Positions 24,973 through 34,854 are shown, counted from the stretch's first letter. The stretch is 64,000 nucleotides of DNA from DATJSN01 sp035504095 (GCA_035504095.1 DATJSN010000045.1:1-64000); one strand, 5' to 3'. Program-made: numbers and translations. Notes: generated by a model from the letters alone, not told the origin.

Positions 24973-26610
24973 ATGAAAATCTCCGCTTTTATTCTAACTT
25001 TTGTTGTCATCATTGCGTCGGCGTTCAACGATTCTGTAATGCTTTCTGCCCAGAATCAATCGTCGCTTCAAAGTCAACAGAATCCAGCCAGTCAGCCTGC
25101 TTTTGCATCACCTGATCAGGCCGGTGGACTTCCTCAGGCACTTTTGGCCGGTCCGCCAACTCTTGGTCCTATCTGGCGCGATGAGGAAGATGGCTTTCAG
25201 ATTCGTCCGCCAGACGGCTGCATTGGTTACTATAAATCTCTGGCGGATTTGGCGCATTTCGAAAATCCCACACTCAAGTGGGACATCATCATTCACCTTA
25301 GCAAACTCGCCCAACCCGCTGACGTTGATCCGCTGATGCAGGAAGTACTTGCAGAAGTTCGTCATCAGTTTCGGAACGTTGTTGTTTTGCAACAGAATCG
25401 ACTGTATGTGTCGGGCCGGCGCGCCGGTTTGTTGGTGTTGCGGCTTGAATCCATAATCAATAAAACCCCCGTCGATTTAATATGGCAGCAGGTTTTTATC
25501 CAGGAAAACCCCACCACTTATTTCGTTTTAACATTTTCCTGTCCGCCGGATCAGGAAGCGGACGCGCGCGACATATTCACCCGCATGATCGGCAGTTTTC
25601 AGTTATTGGATGTTAAAAAAATGACTCAGGAGCGTGTGGCCGCGATACAAACAGGTCGCACATGGCTTCCCAAACAAACCGCGGAAAGTCTGCTCCCCAG
25701 CATGGATGCCCAGCCGCAATTATTTCGCATTGTTATCCATGGTCAGGATGCCGGTTATGTTCAATTGTCCGACTACCCCGGCGAAAAGGATGGCTTCAAA
25801 GGCATCTTTTGCGATTTGAATAGTCGCACTTTTTTACCCGACGGTTCCATGCTATTTTCAGAATCCAACTGGTTTTGGGCTTTTGCCCAACAACCGGGCA
25901 AAACGGGCGCCGCCGCGAATTATTCTTCCTGGATTAAAATTCTTCAGCATTTAACTCCTATCAATAATCCACGGATCGTAGCGCTTCGGCAGGAACGCCA
26001 GGTTGAAGTTGACCCGCTGACCAGGACTTTTAAAACCATTCATATAGACATTCCCTATCCAAATATGATTGTGCACTGGCAAACTGAATTGGGCATACAG
26101 CAGTCGGGGTATTTTCCTTTACTGGACAAAAACGGCAACGTCACCGATGCCTATCAATTTCAATGTCGTATTCACGTCGAGCGCGACTACGATCTGGGCT
26201 GGCTGGAAATGCATCCCACTGCCTCCGAATCGAATGGCCCTTATGATTATACCTTTGGTTCGGACATGGCCCCCGCATTGCCCCCAGCCCTTGAATTTCT
26301 TTGGCCCCGATTGGTAAATTTAAACACACCTTCAGAAATGGCGTTTCTGGTTTTTGACTCCGACCGAAGCGTCCCCAATTTGCGCGTCCTGAAAGTTCTT
26401 GGTCCTGAAAAAATTACCATTGGTTCTCAGCAGGTTCAGGCGTATCATTTAAGCGAAGAACTTGATCCTTCTGTCTGTGATTTATGGGTGGATGCAAGCG
26501 GACATCTGTTAAAATATCAAGCAGCTGATGACAGTGTCTGGCTCCCCACAACACAGGATCAAATGAGCGCTCTTTGGGCCAGACAGCTGGCGGAGATAAA
26601 CGAAAAATGA
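24973..26610 (+). CDS. Secreted protein of unknown function
   Basis: ATG 24973 gives 545 residues starting with a signal peptide (MKISAFILTFVVIIASAF); the frame is open from a TTG at 24925. The mature protein is beta-rich. It begins with a glutamine-rich stretch, then a segment like lipid- or outer-membrane-associated beta-proteins (EDGFQIRPPDGCIGYY, QQVFIQENPTTYFVLTFSCP). The C-terminal half has several WQTELGIQQSGYF-like strands. I do not recognise a family. Context is the middle gene of a three-gene module, 68 bp after its neighbour. Confidence 0.6.
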   Translation: MKISAFILTFVVIIASAFNDSVMLSAQNQSSLQSQQNPASQPAFASPDQAGGLPQALLAGPPTLGPIWRDEEDGFQIRPPDGCIGYYKSLADLAHFENPTLKWDIIIHLSKLAQPADVDPLMQEVLAEVRHQFRNVVVLQQNRLYVSGRRAGLLVLRLESIINKTPVDLIWQQVFIQENPTTYFVLTFSCPPDQEADARDIFTRMIGSFQLLDVKKMTQERVAAIQTGRTWLPKQTAESLLPSMDAQPQLFRIVIHGQDAGYVQLSDYPGEKDGFKGIFCDLNSRTFLPDGSMLFSESNWFWAFAQQPGKTGAAANYSSWIKILQHLTPINNPRIVALRQERQVEVDPLTRTFKTIHIDIPYPNMIVHWQTELGIQQSGYFPLLDKNGNVTDAYQFQCRIHVERDYDLGWLEMHPTASESNGPYDYTFGSDMAPALPPALEFLWPRLVNLNTPSEMAFLVFDSDRSVPNLRVLKVLGPEKITIGSQQVQAYHLSEELDPSVCDLWVDASGHLLKYQAADDSVWLPTTQDQMSALWARQLAEINEK

Positions 26611-26644
26611 ACTTTCAGGTTACGCTCACTTATTTCAGGAATGT

Positions 26645-27409
26645 ATGAAAAATTTTCTTAAAACGATTGTATGGCTGGTCGTAGTTGCAACACTTGTTGC
26701 CGGCGGTGTCTCCCTCGTTCAGGTGTACGTGACCCGTCATTCCCTCCAGGTACAGCTTGAAAAACAACGCAAAGAATTTGAAGACATCATTGACCGGCTT
26801 ACCGGTCGTACGCGCCGCGCTCAACTCGTGGTGGACAGTCAGGTCGTCGATGGCTCCAGTCAGGTGGAAAGCACCACTCTGCTCTGGCAGGAATATACCG
26901 TCGGCCCGCAGGGTGAGCCGGAGGCCATGCCCATACAAAAATTCACTATCCCTGGCGATACGCCGCATATCGATGCATTGACCATTAAATTCCAGGATAG
27001 TTACGTGGAAGAGGGCGACCTGCTGAAAGGAAAAACCCTGGTTTTTTTCCGCCGCATCTATGGCGATTCGCAAGCCCCTGATCAGGGCGCATCGCTGCTT
27101 GGTCCGGACAATGTCCCCTTGGTCCTGTTGGGTAATGACGGTCAACCGCCGAATCATTTTCTAACAGAAATGTGGAACAACATCTGGCAATTGATTGATA
27201 ATCAGAAATTTGCTGAAAGCCAAGGCGTTGATGTTGCTGAGGGATCCGTAGCATACAAACAAGTTGTACCGGGTAAGCTGTATTCGATTTTTGCTCCCAA
27301 CGACGGCAGTGGATTGGATTTTGTGGAGGAGATCGGGGAATCGGATCTGGTACAGGCGATGCTCAAGCAGGCCGACGAATCAGAATCCCAGACGCCATCG
27401 ACTCCATAA
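26645..27409 (+). CDS. Membrane-anchored protein with coiled-coil neck, unknown function
   Basis: 254 residues. A single N-terminal transmembrane helix (IVWLVVVATLVAGGVSLVQV) is followed by a short charged helix (LEKQRKEFEDIIDRLTGR). An extracytoplasmic domain without cysteines comes next (VVDGSSQVESTTLLWQEYTV, EEGDLLKGKTLVFFRRIYGD). The C terminus is acidic and polar. It follows the 24973 gene by 34 bp with the same orientation; both are likely envelope proteins acting together. No family is recognised. Confidence 0.6.
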   Translation: MKNFLKTIVWLVVVATLVAGGVSLVQVYVTRHSLQVQLEKQRKEFEDIIDRLTGRTRRAQLVVDSQVVDGSSQVESTTLLWQEYTVGPQGEPEAMPIQKFTIPGDTPHIDALTIKFQDSYVEEGDLLKGKTLVFFRRIYGDSQAPDQGASLLGPDNVPLVLLGNDGQPPNHFLTEMWNNIWQLIDNQKFAESQGVDVAEGSVAYKQVVPGKLYSIFAPNDGSGLDFVEEIGESDLVQAMLKQADESESQTPSTP

Positions 27410-27639
27410 GGTCATTTGTAAGTATTAATTGTGAGTTCTCAAAGATGATTTAAGGAATGTCGCTTGACACAGTACTCTTGTATCGTACGGTCAACACACT
27501 ACAATCAGATTTGACGCGACATTGCGTCCAATCCGCAGCGCGGGCGATCTATTTTCAGCTTGCGGCTCGAAGCAAACCGCATGCAGTGGCGACACAGCGG
27601 ATGTTTTCTGTCATTTATTGTTAGTTGGGTAGCTCCAAT

Positions 27640-29046
27640 ATGGCGTCAGATGAAAACCCACCGGTAATTGAGGGACCGGGAAAAGGAAAAGCATATTTCG
27701 ATCGCGCTCGTACCGTTGCGGACACCGGCAACTACGATTATGCCATCGACATGTTTATTGAAGGCCTTCTTCGCGAGCCTTTGAACATGAAGGAACACGA
27801 AACGCTGCGCGACGTGGCACTGAGGCGCAAAGTAAAAGGCGGCAAGGCCGCCGGGGGTATATTTGGCGTCAAAGCCTACTTCAAGGGCAAATCTCCCAAG
27901 GAACAAATGCTCAACGCCGAATGGGTTCTTGCCAAGGACCCGGGCAACATCAGTGCCATGTTGACTCTTCTGCGCCAGGCGGCCGCAGCGGGCTATAGAG
28001 AAGTAATTCAGTGGTTTGGACCTTTCGTGCTCCAGGCCAACCGCACACAGAAAAAACCTGATTCAAAAATATACGTCGAACTTGCGGACATTTACGAAGG
28101 CATTGAAGAATTCGCCAAAGCCAGTGAAGCGGTCCAGCTTGCCCAGCAAATGGCGCCCACAGATGCAGAACTGGATGCGCGCATTAAGGAACTTGCGGCG
28201 CGCGAAACGCTTACCAAAGGCAAATACGAAACTGTTCAGGACTTCAAAGAATCGCTTCTGGATAAGGAAAAGACCAAGGACTTATTGCAAAAAGAAAGCC
28301 TGAGCAAGACTGATGAATTCAAACTTAAGATGATTGCCGAAGCCCGAGTCGCTTACGAACAGAACCCCACTGAACATCAAAACGTCGCCAAGCTGGTCAA
28401 GGCTTTGATTGACATCGAGACTGATGAATATGAAAACGAGGCCGCCGAGGTTTTGCAAAAAGCCTACGAACAGACAAGCACCTATCGCTACAAGATGATG
28501 ATGGGCGATGTCAGAATCAAACAATTCCGCAGGCGTACACGAATAGCCAGAGAACAGGCCAAGGCGCATCCTGAAGATCAGGCCTTAAAACAAAATTACC
28601 ACGATCTCGAGGCCGAACAATTGAAATTTGAACTGCAGGAATACACCGAGCGTGTGGAACACCTTCCGTCGGACATGACCGTTCAATATGAATACGGACG
28701 GCGGCTCTATATGTCCAAGCGCTTCGACGAAGCCATAGGTGCGCTCCAGCAGGCGCAAAATAGCCCGCGATTTCGCTCAGACGCACTCTATTTTCTCGGG
28801 CGTTGTTTCCTTGAACAATCCATGAACCACGAAGCAGCCGAAACGCTGCAGCGCGCCATCGAAAGCTACGAACTTGCTGAGACGGGGGATCAAAAGAGCA
28901 AGGAAATGCATTATTGGCTTGCCCGCGCCTATGAGGCAGTCAACAAGCCAGCCGATGCCGAAAAAACCTATAGCCGCGTGACTCAATGGGACATCGGATT
29001 TCGTGATGCCCGCCAGCGCCTTTCTGAACTGCGAAAACTGCGTTAA
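27640..29046 (+). CDS. TPR-repeat protein
   Basis: 468 residues from ATG 27640 (an upstream TTG at 27625 is in frame). There is no signal peptide, so it is probably cytoplasmic. TPR-like helix pairs are visible at the N terminus (AKAYFDRARTVADTGNYDYA-like), in the middle (ADIYEGIEEFAKASEAVQLA) and at the C terminus (YGRRLYMSKRFDEAIGALQQ, YWLARAYEAVNKPADAEKTY). Between them is a long charged helical region (180-330). It is probably a protein-interaction scaffold. A 230-bp gap with no recognisable feature precedes it, so it is likely transcribed on its own. Confidence 0.75.
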   Translation: MASDENPPVIEGPGKGKAYFDRARTVADTGNYDYAIDMFIEGLLREPLNMKEHETLRDVALRRKVKGGKAAGGIFGVKAYFKGKSPKEQMLNAEWVLAKDPGNISAMLTLLRQAAAAGYREVIQWFGPFVLQANRTQKKPDSKIYVELADIYEGIEEFAKASEAVQLAQQMAPTDAELDARIKELAARETLTKGKYETVQDFKESLLDKEKTKDLLQKESLSKTDEFKLKMIAEARVAYEQNPTEHQNVAKLVKALIDIETDEYENEAAEVLQKAYEQTSTYRYKMMMGDVRIKQFRRRTRIAREQAKAHPEDQALKQNYHDLEAEQLKFELQEYTERVEHLPSDMTVQYEYGRRLYMSKRFDEAIGALQQAQNSPRFRSDALYFLGRCFLEQSMNHEAAETLQRAIESYELAETGDQKSKEMHYWLARAYEAVNKPADAEKTYSRVTQWDIGFRDARQRLSELRKLR

Positions 29047-29065
29047 ATTTGATACCCAAATATAC

Positions 29066-29890
29066 TTAAGCCCCGGTCTTTTCGAGCACTACCAGCGCCC
29101 GAAATCCTAAAAGAGGCGCTAGCGGCGAACAGATGCGTTCTAAAGCTCGGGCTGTTGGAAATGCAAACTGTGGCAACAGCACTGGCTTGCTGAATCCTCC
29201 GGATAATGGATATACCAGCATGCTGTGAATGTGTCGGCTCCGGATAGCCAAATCAGGAAAATGCTCGCGAAATTTGTTTACCTGACGAAAGAACATCAAC
29301 GTCGGTATTGCCTGGTTGCTCGCGAATGCACCGACTCCGCGTGTCGCCGGAGCAAGTTCGCCTGCATGACCCGGCGAATGAGGAAAAATTTCCACGCTCA
29401 TATCCAACGGTTCCGGATGCATTAGTTTGTAAAAAACCCATGATACCGGCGATGCATAAGGTTCAGTCATCACCACTCTTCCGCCGCGGCTAAGTACGCG
29501 CTGTGCTTCAGTCAAAAACGTCAGCGGGTAAGCCAGATGATGCAGGACATCGTGCATGACGATATTATCGACAGATCCATCGGTAAAAGGCAGCCGCATG
29601 GCGTCTGCTGCTAGATCAATGTGTGAACACGGCACAACGTCTGTAACGATCGCGTCGGGGAAAAATGTTTTGAAATGGCCTGCTCCGCCCCCCACTTCCA
29701 ACACCCGGCCATGGCGATGCGGACCTGACGCATTACGCACCACAAACCAATCCGTCATCTGCTGGAAATATTCATTGTAAACTGCCCGAAGCACGGGACG
29801 GTTATTCCAGGCAATGGCCCGAGCATCAAGAACTTCGCGATCGGCTTGCTCTTGTTTGGCGGCATCTTGATATGGTTTATCTTTAAACAC
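29066..29890 (-). CDS. Class I SAM-dependent methyltransferase
   Basis: 274 residues with the SAM-binding motif I VLEVGGGAGHFKTFFP. Then come the acidic loop (DLAADAMRLPFTDGSVDNIV), the post-motif MHDVLHHLAYPLTFL and RVLSRGGRVVMTEPYASP. This is the Methyltransf_11-like arrangement seen in small-molecule, lipid or sugar methyltransferases; the substrate is unknown. It lies 11 bp downstream of the MCE gene on the same strand, so co-transcription is likely. Confidence 0.82.
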   Translation of the reverse strand: MFKDKPYQDAAKQEQADREVLDARAIAWNNRPVLRAVYNEYFQQMTDWFVVRNASGPHRHGRVLEVGGGAGHFKTFFPDAIVTDVVPCSHIDLAADAMRLPFTDGSVDNIVMHDVLHHLAYPLTFLTEAQRVLSRGGRVVMTEPYASPVSWVFYKLMHPEPLDMSVEIFPHSPGHAGELAPATRGVGAFASNQAIPTLMFFRQVNKFREHFPDLAIRSRHIHSMLVYPLSGGFSKPVLLPQFAFPTARALERICSPLAPLLGFRALVVLEKTGA

Positions 29891-29901
29891 CGGATCTAAA
29901 C

Positions 29902-30909
29902 TTAAAAATCCACGTGCAGGTCAAAACCTTCATCTTGAATCTGTTTAACCAGGGCATGTAAATCGTCGACTGTTCCTTTAAGCCGCTCAGTTACATCCAA
30001 TAAAGCGTTGTATAATCGGGGATCCTTTACCAGCAATCCAGCCGTCCCTTGTCCCTGCTGGATTGAGCCGGCGATGCTATTGACCTTTTCCAGGATTTGC
30101 GTCATTTGTGCACTCAAAGAAACAATACTTTGATGTGCCGCATCTGCCGAAGTATCGAATTTTTGAGCCGTTACCGACAATCCCTGCAGCGTGGTCTTAA
30201 GATTTTTTGATGATTCGTCGACGTTGGCGATGATTTCGCGAATCTGGCTCTGAAGTTTAGGATCAGCCAGAAGATTGTTAAGCGAATTGATCGTTGTATT
30301 AAGTCTCTGAATCAACGCACTCACGTTGTTTATGTTCGACGACGTCATATTTTGTTCTGTGGTGGAGGTTGTATTCACGGGTTGCAATAAAACATGCATA
30401 TCATCGGCTACCATGTCCAGCTTGCCGCTGAGCGTAGTGAATTGATCTTTTAAAGATGCGAAATCCTGTATAACAGAGTCCGGGATCAGTCCCGTTGACG
30501 CAAGTTGAGCATTCAAAACCGCGGAACCATCTTTAGGCAGTGTTGTGGCCGCCGGAGTGCCCACTACGCTCAAGGTCATATAAGGTCGGCCCAGGTTGTC
30601 AGCGCCAATGATTGCCCGCGTATTCTCAGGAAGACTCACGTCTCTGTAAACGCCGATGGTTATTTTCGCTGAACCCAAATCTTCGCTTAATTCCACGGTG
30701 CGTACGGTGCCCACTGTCACGCCATTAAATGTAATAACGTCCTGGCTGTTCAGATTATCCGCACTCGGAGAAATTACAGTCACTTGATAGGGCGCGTTGG
30801 GACCAATCGCCGGCAGCCGCCCCAACAAGAACGCACCCCAGATTACCAAGGCGACGGAAATAACAATTGTCAGGCCGACAATAACGTCGCGAGCTCGTTC
30901 ATTAATCAT
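29902..30909 (-). CDS. MCE/MlaD-family lipid-transport protein
   Basis: 335 residues: one N-terminal transmembrane helix (VIVGLTIVISVALVIWGAFL), an MCE domain at about 40-120 (YQVTVISPSADNLNSQDVI, VTVGTVRTVEL, AIIGADNLGRPYMTLS), then a long helical, coiled-coil-prone tail. MCE proteins form periplasmic hexameric rings moving lipids between membranes. The usual MlaE permease and MlaF ATPase genes are not adjacent, so this is an orphan locus or its partners lie elsewhere. It sits between glgB (upstream) and the methyltransferase (downstream). Confidence 0.85.
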   Translation of the reverse strand: MINERARDVIVGLTIVISVALVIWGAFLLGRLPAIGPNAPYQVTVISPSADNLNSQDVITFNGVTVGTVRTVELSEDLGSAKITIGVYRDVSLPENTRAIIGADNLGRPYMTLSVVGTPAATTLPKDGSAVLNAQLASTGLIPDSVIQDFASLKDQFTTLSGKLDMVADDMHVLLQPVNTTSTTEQNMTSSNINNVSALIQRLNTTINSLNNLLADPKLQSQIREIIANVDESSKNLKTTLQGLSVTAQKFDTSADAAHQSIVSLSAQMTQILEKVNSIAGSIQQGQGTAGLLVKDPRLYNALLDVTERLKGTVDDLHALVKQIQDEGFDLHVDF

Positions 30910-31011
30910 ATTCTGCTTTCGCTCTTAGAGTTCCTTATCCGGCTTCTAGTTTCTCCACACAGGCTTCGAAAGGCAACTACCGCGGACCACAATTTGATTT
31001 AAGGTCTTTAG

Positions 31012-33123
31012 TCATTTCTTATTCATCAATTTAACCGGTGCCAGCACCTGTGCCGTGCGGTTTGGCAGATAAATTTGCACGCTCTGGTTGCGCCCGTACA
31101 TCGGCACGCTCTGCAGTGGATAAGTTGCGTCCGCCGCGGTGCGTCCGAGACCATCAAATTCCGGACGGTCGGTGTCCAAAATAACCCGGTAATCATTCGG
31201 ATCCGGCACGGGAATACGCAGGCCGGAAAACGACTCGGAGGGATGAAAGTTAAAAACAAATACCAGTGGGCCCCGCCGGTATGCGATCTGGCGCGTGTCT
31301 TCATGCACCAGCAGTTGCTCGATGAATGGATCGTTGAGCAAATTCCATTGTTCGTCGAGGATTTGCATCGCCCGATCGAAATTATTCAGCCCGCGATAAT
31401 GCAGATCATCGCGATTCGCCAGCGACCATAGCCGGCGGGCATAATGAAATGAAAATTGGTTGCCCGGTCTTGGAAAATCGACCCATTCCGGATGCCCGAA
31501 CTCATTGCCGATAAAATTAAGATACCCTTCGCCCGCCAAAGAAAATGTGATAAGACGGATCATCTTGTGCAGCGCCAATCCGCGATCCACAATGATATTT
31601 GGCGTGTTTTTGCCCATAAACCAGTACATTTCCTTGTCCATCAGCCAAAACGCGATGGTCTTGTCCCCTACCAGTGCCTGGTCGTGGCTTTCGGCATAGC
31701 CGATGTGTTTTTCCTGCCTTCGGCGGTTTATCAGCGTGTGATACAATCCGTTAAGATTCCAGTCTTCGTCGCGCTGCTCCTTGAGAAGTTTGATCCAGTA
31801 ATCCGGAACGCCCATCGCCAGACGGTAATCAAAACCAAGCCCTCCTTCATCAACCGGACGTGCCATTCCAGGCATGCCGGAAACGTCTTCGGCGATGGTT
31901 ATGACATCCGGACGCAATTCATGCACCAGTTTGTTTGCCAGTTGCAGATACGCCAGTGCATCGGAGTCTATATTTGGGCCGAAATAACTATCGTAACTGG
32001 TGAATTTTGCGCCTAGCCCATGGTCCAGGTAGAGCATGCTCGTAACGCCGTCAAATCGAAACCCATCGAATCTGAATTCCTCCATCCAATAACGAAGATT
32101 ACTCAGCAAAAAACGCTGTATCTCAAATTTGCTGTAATCAAAGCACAGCGAATCCCATGCGACATGCTGACCGCGCACACCGCTGTGAAAATACTGATAT
32201 TCGGTTCCATCAAGCAGGTTCAATCCCTCATTAAGATTTTTCACCGCATGACTATGCACGACATCCAGCAATACGGCGATCCCCATACCATGCGCGACGT
32301 CTACGAGCTCTTTGAGATCTTCCGGCGTGCCAAAACGTGAAGACGGAGCATAGAAATTGCTGACGTGATATCCGAACGATCCATAATAAGGATGTTCCAT
32401 TATCGCCATTAGTTGGATTGCGTTGTAGTGAAGATCGTGCACGCGCGGCAAAATGTTTTGCATAAATTCGCGATAAGAACCTACTCTTTCCACCTCCTGG
32501 GCCATTCCTATGTGTGCTTCGTAAATACGTAGAGCGCCTTTCCGGCTTGCGGCCTGCGGTAGTGAATTTTTCCATTCGTAGGGCGCAGGTGGATTCCAGT
32601 ATTGTCCGGAAAAGTCGTGGCTTTGTGGGTCCTGAATCACGCGACGAATATATGCTGGAACACGATCCATCGGACCAATGCGTGAAGTCACATGTAGTTT
32701 TATTTTTCCAGCATGCACCAGCCGATGAGAATAAAACTCATCGGGCAGAAAAATACTCCAAATGCCGTATGAATCCCGTGATAGTAAATGCGAGTGGCGA
32801 TTCCAATCGTTAAAATCGCCGAATACACTTAACTGCGTCGCTCCCGGCGCCCATTCCCGATACCATACGCCAGGTTTGCCTTTGAATTCCCCGCGATTGA
32901 ATCCATAATAATGGTGTCCTTGACTTACCATTCCTGTAAGCCCGCCCGCGTCTTCGATACGCGAGAGCAGAAAATGATAATGCGCATAGCGGTCGCGTAA
33001 CTGTTGGGCATGCGGCGCCAGCCATGGATCGACGCTAATTAGTCCGGTTCCATCTGGGGCTTTCTTTTCATCTATATTTTGATTGGTAGATATTTTAGTT
33101 CTACTTCCATTTTTTATTGTCAT
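31012..33123 (-). CDS. glgB: 1,4-alpha-glucan branching enzyme
   Basis: 703 residues from ATG 33123, which has AAGGAG ten bases upstream; an open frame of 11 more codons is unlikely to be used. It forms alpha-1,6 branches in glycogen. A CBM48 module (REWAPGATQLSVFGDFNDWN) is followed by the GH13 barrel with VLLDVVHSHAVKN (region I), GFRFDGVTSMLY (region II, nucleophile Asp) and ITIAEDVSGMPG (region III, acid/base Glu). The C-terminal beta domain ends the protein. It looks closer to the eukaryote-like GH13_8 group than to E. coli GlgB. No other glycogen gene is adjacent. Confidence 0.92.
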   Translation of the reverse strand: MTIKNGSRTKISTNQNIDEKKAPDGTGLISVDPWLAPHAQQLRDRYAHYHFLLSRIEDAGGLTGMVSQGHHYYGFNRGEFKGKPGVWYREWAPGATQLSVFGDFNDWNRHSHLLSRDSYGIWSIFLPDEFYSHRLVHAGKIKLHVTSRIGPMDRVPAYIRRVIQDPQSHDFSGQYWNPPAPYEWKNSLPQAASRKGALRIYEAHIGMAQEVERVGSYREFMQNILPRVHDLHYNAIQLMAIMEHPYYGSFGYHVSNFYAPSSRFGTPEDLKELVDVAHGMGIAVLLDVVHSHAVKNLNEGLNLLDGTEYQYFHSGVRGQHVAWDSLCFDYSKFEIQRFLLSNLRYWMEEFRFDGFRFDGVTSMLYLDHGLGAKFTSYDSYFGPNIDSDALAYLQLANKLVHELRPDVITIAEDVSGMPGMARPVDEGGLGFDYRLAMGVPDYWIKLLKEQRDEDWNLNGLYHTLINRRRQEKHIGYAESHDQALVGDKTIAFWLMDKEMYWFMGKNTPNIIVDRGLALHKMIRLITFSLAGEGYLNFIGNEFGHPEWVDFPRPGNQFSFHYARRLWSLANRDDLHYRGLNNFDRAMQILDEQWNLLNDPFIEQLLVHEDTRQIAYRRGPLVFVFNFHPSESFSGLRIPVPDPNDYRVILDTDRPEFDGLGRTAADATYPLQSVPMYGRNQSVQIYLPNRTAQVLAPVKLMNKK

Positions 33124-33274
33124 CCGCCCACGTCTCCTTGCTAGAAGTGCCGCCAAAGAATGTTAACATACAATCGCTATTGATGCCGCCGATATGCGCT
33201 TTGTTGCAGGCAAATATACATTAACCGCTATCGTTATTCACACATATGCGAACAACAGCAATTTGGGCAATTCT

Positions 33275-33295
33275 AATTGAGACTATGTCTCAATT
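33275..33295. promoter_or_regulatory. Perfect palindrome overlapping the suf promoter (candidate operator)
   Basis: AATTGAGAC-TAT-GTCTCAATT is a perfect 9-3-9 palindrome. Its right arm runs into the -35 box of the suf promoter, the position expected for a repressor. The binding protein is unknown; in other bacteria suf operons are controlled by Rrf2-family or SufR-type Fe-S sensors. Confidence 0.55.
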
Positions 33296-33323
33296 GACTT
33301 AACTCGCACTTTTGCCCTAACAT
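33294..33323 (+). promoter_or_regulatory. Sigma70-like promoter of the suf operon
   Basis: TTGACT (33294-33299) and TAACAT (33318-33323) are 18 bp apart, about 85 bp upstream of sufB and pointing into it. It is the only good promoter match I see in the 285-bp gap. Confidence 0.55.
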
Positions 33324-33408
33324 AGCGTGAATAGGTGGATAAAACTCCGTTTGCTCAGTAATTCTGATGACGGGAGATACTGCCGGATTTGTGTGAGGTT
33401 TACTTTCC

Positions 33409-34854
33409 ATGCCTACTGATGAAGGCACAATAGAGTCTCTGGCTAACAGAGAATATAAATGGGGATTCATTACTAATATCGAATCTGATACCCTCCCCAA
33501 GGGTCTTAACGAAGACATTATCCGTGAGATTTCTCGCCGTAAAAATGAGCCGGTTTTTCTCTTGGACTGGCGGCTTAAAGCCTATCGGCACTGGCTCACT
33601 ATGACCGAGCCTGCTTGGCCCAATATTAAACATCCTCCAATCGACTATCAGGATATGATTTATTATTCAGCCCCTAAGCCTAAAAAAAAGCTTGAGAGCC
33701 TGGATCAGGTCGATCCTGAATTAATCCAAACCTATAAAAAGCTTGGTATACCGCTGGAAGAACAGAAACTTCTCTCCGGCGTCGCGGTCGACGCGGTCTT
33801 TGACAGCGTTTCCGTGGCCACCACTTTCAAAGACAAACTCGCCGAAATGGGAGTGATTTTCTGCTCCTTTTCTGAAGCTGTTCAAAAACACACTGATCTT
33901 GTGCGCAAATACCTTGGAACCGTCGTTCCCTATTCCGACAATTTCTACGCCACACTGAACTCAGCCGTTTTTAGTGACGGCTCGTTCTGTTACGTTCCTA
34001 AAGGCGTTCGTTGTCCGATGGAATTGTCAACGTATTTTCGCATTAACGCCCGAGATACGGGCCAGTTTGAACGTACACTCATCATTGCTGACGAAGGTGC
34101 TTATGTAAGCTATCTCGAAGGCTGCACCGCGCCCATGCGCGATGAAAATCAGCTTCACGCGGCGGTCGTTGAACTCGTTGCTCTTCAGGGAGCGCAAATT
34201 AAATATTCCACTGTGCAAAACTGGTATCCCGGCGATAAACAAGGCAAAGGCGGCATCTATAACTTTGTTACCAAGCGTGGCAAATGCCTTGGTGCTGATT
34301 CGCGCATCAGTTGGACCCAGGTTGAAACCGGCTCGGCCATCACCTGGAAATATCCCAGCGTAGTTCTGCAGGGAGATCGCTCTATCGGCGAATTTTATTC
34401 TGTTGCACTGACTAACAATTATCAGCAGGCCGACACGGGAACCAAGATGATCCACATCGGCAAAAACACCCGCAGTACGGTAGTATCCAAAGGCATTTCC
34501 GCCGGCCACGGTCAGAACACATACCGAGGTCTGGTCAAAATGCTCAAGGCCGCCACCGGTTCGCGCAATTACACTCAGTGCGATTCGCTATTACTCGGTG
34601 ACAAGTGCGGCGCTCATACGTTCCCTTATATTGAAGTTCACAACACTTCATCCAAGGCCGAGCACGAAGCATCTACTTCCAAAATCGGCGAGGATCAACT
34701 TTTTTACTGTAAACAGCGCGGTATCGCGCTGGAAGACGCCGTCAGCATGATTATCAACGGCTTCTGTAAAGAGGTGTTCAAGGAACTACCCATGGAATTC
34801 GCCGTCGAAGCCCAGAAACTTCTCGGCGTAAGTTTGGAAGGTTCCGTTGGTTAA
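33409..34854 (+). CDS. sufB: Fe-S cluster assembly scaffold subunit SufB
   Basis: A 481-residue SufB, a component of the SufBC2D scaffold. Typical segments are DWRLKAYRHWLTM, YCYVPKGVRCP-type sequence FCYVPKGVRCPMELSTYFRI, EGCTAPMRDENQLHAAVVEL, QNWYPGD and GAHTFPYIEVHN. GAG followed by AEHEASTSKIGEDQLFYC marks the core C terminus. It is the first gene of the operon, with GAGG ten bases upstream, and is followed by sufC after 32 bp. Confidence 0.96.
   Translation: MPTDEGTIESLANREYKWGFITNIESDTLPKGLNEDIIREISRRKNEPVFLLDWRLKAYRHWLTMTEPAWPNIKHPPIDYQDMIYYSAPKPKKKLESLDQVDPELIQTYKKLGIPLEEQKLLSGVAVDAVFDSVSVATTFKDKLAEMGVIFCSFSEAVQKHTDLVRKYLGTVVPYSDNFYATLNSAVFSDGSFCYVPKGVRCPMELSTYFRINARDTGQFERTLIIADEGAYVSYLEGCTAPMRDENQLHAAVVELVALQGAQIKYSTVQNWYPGDKQGKGGIYNFVTKRGKCLGADSRISWTQVETGSAITWKYPSVVLQGDRSIGEFYSVALTNNYQQADTGTKMIHIGKNTRSTVVSKGISAGHGQNTYRGLVKMLKAATGSRNYTQCDSLLLGDKCGAHTFPYIEVHNTSSKAEHEASTSKIGEDQLFYCKQRGIALEDAVSMIINGFCKEVFKELPMEFAVEAQKLLGVSLEGSVG

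Noticed and set aside
27464..27505. TTGACA and TACAAT before the TPR gene as a promoter
   Set aside because: The two boxes are 30 bp apart; no partner with normal spacing was found, so not listed.
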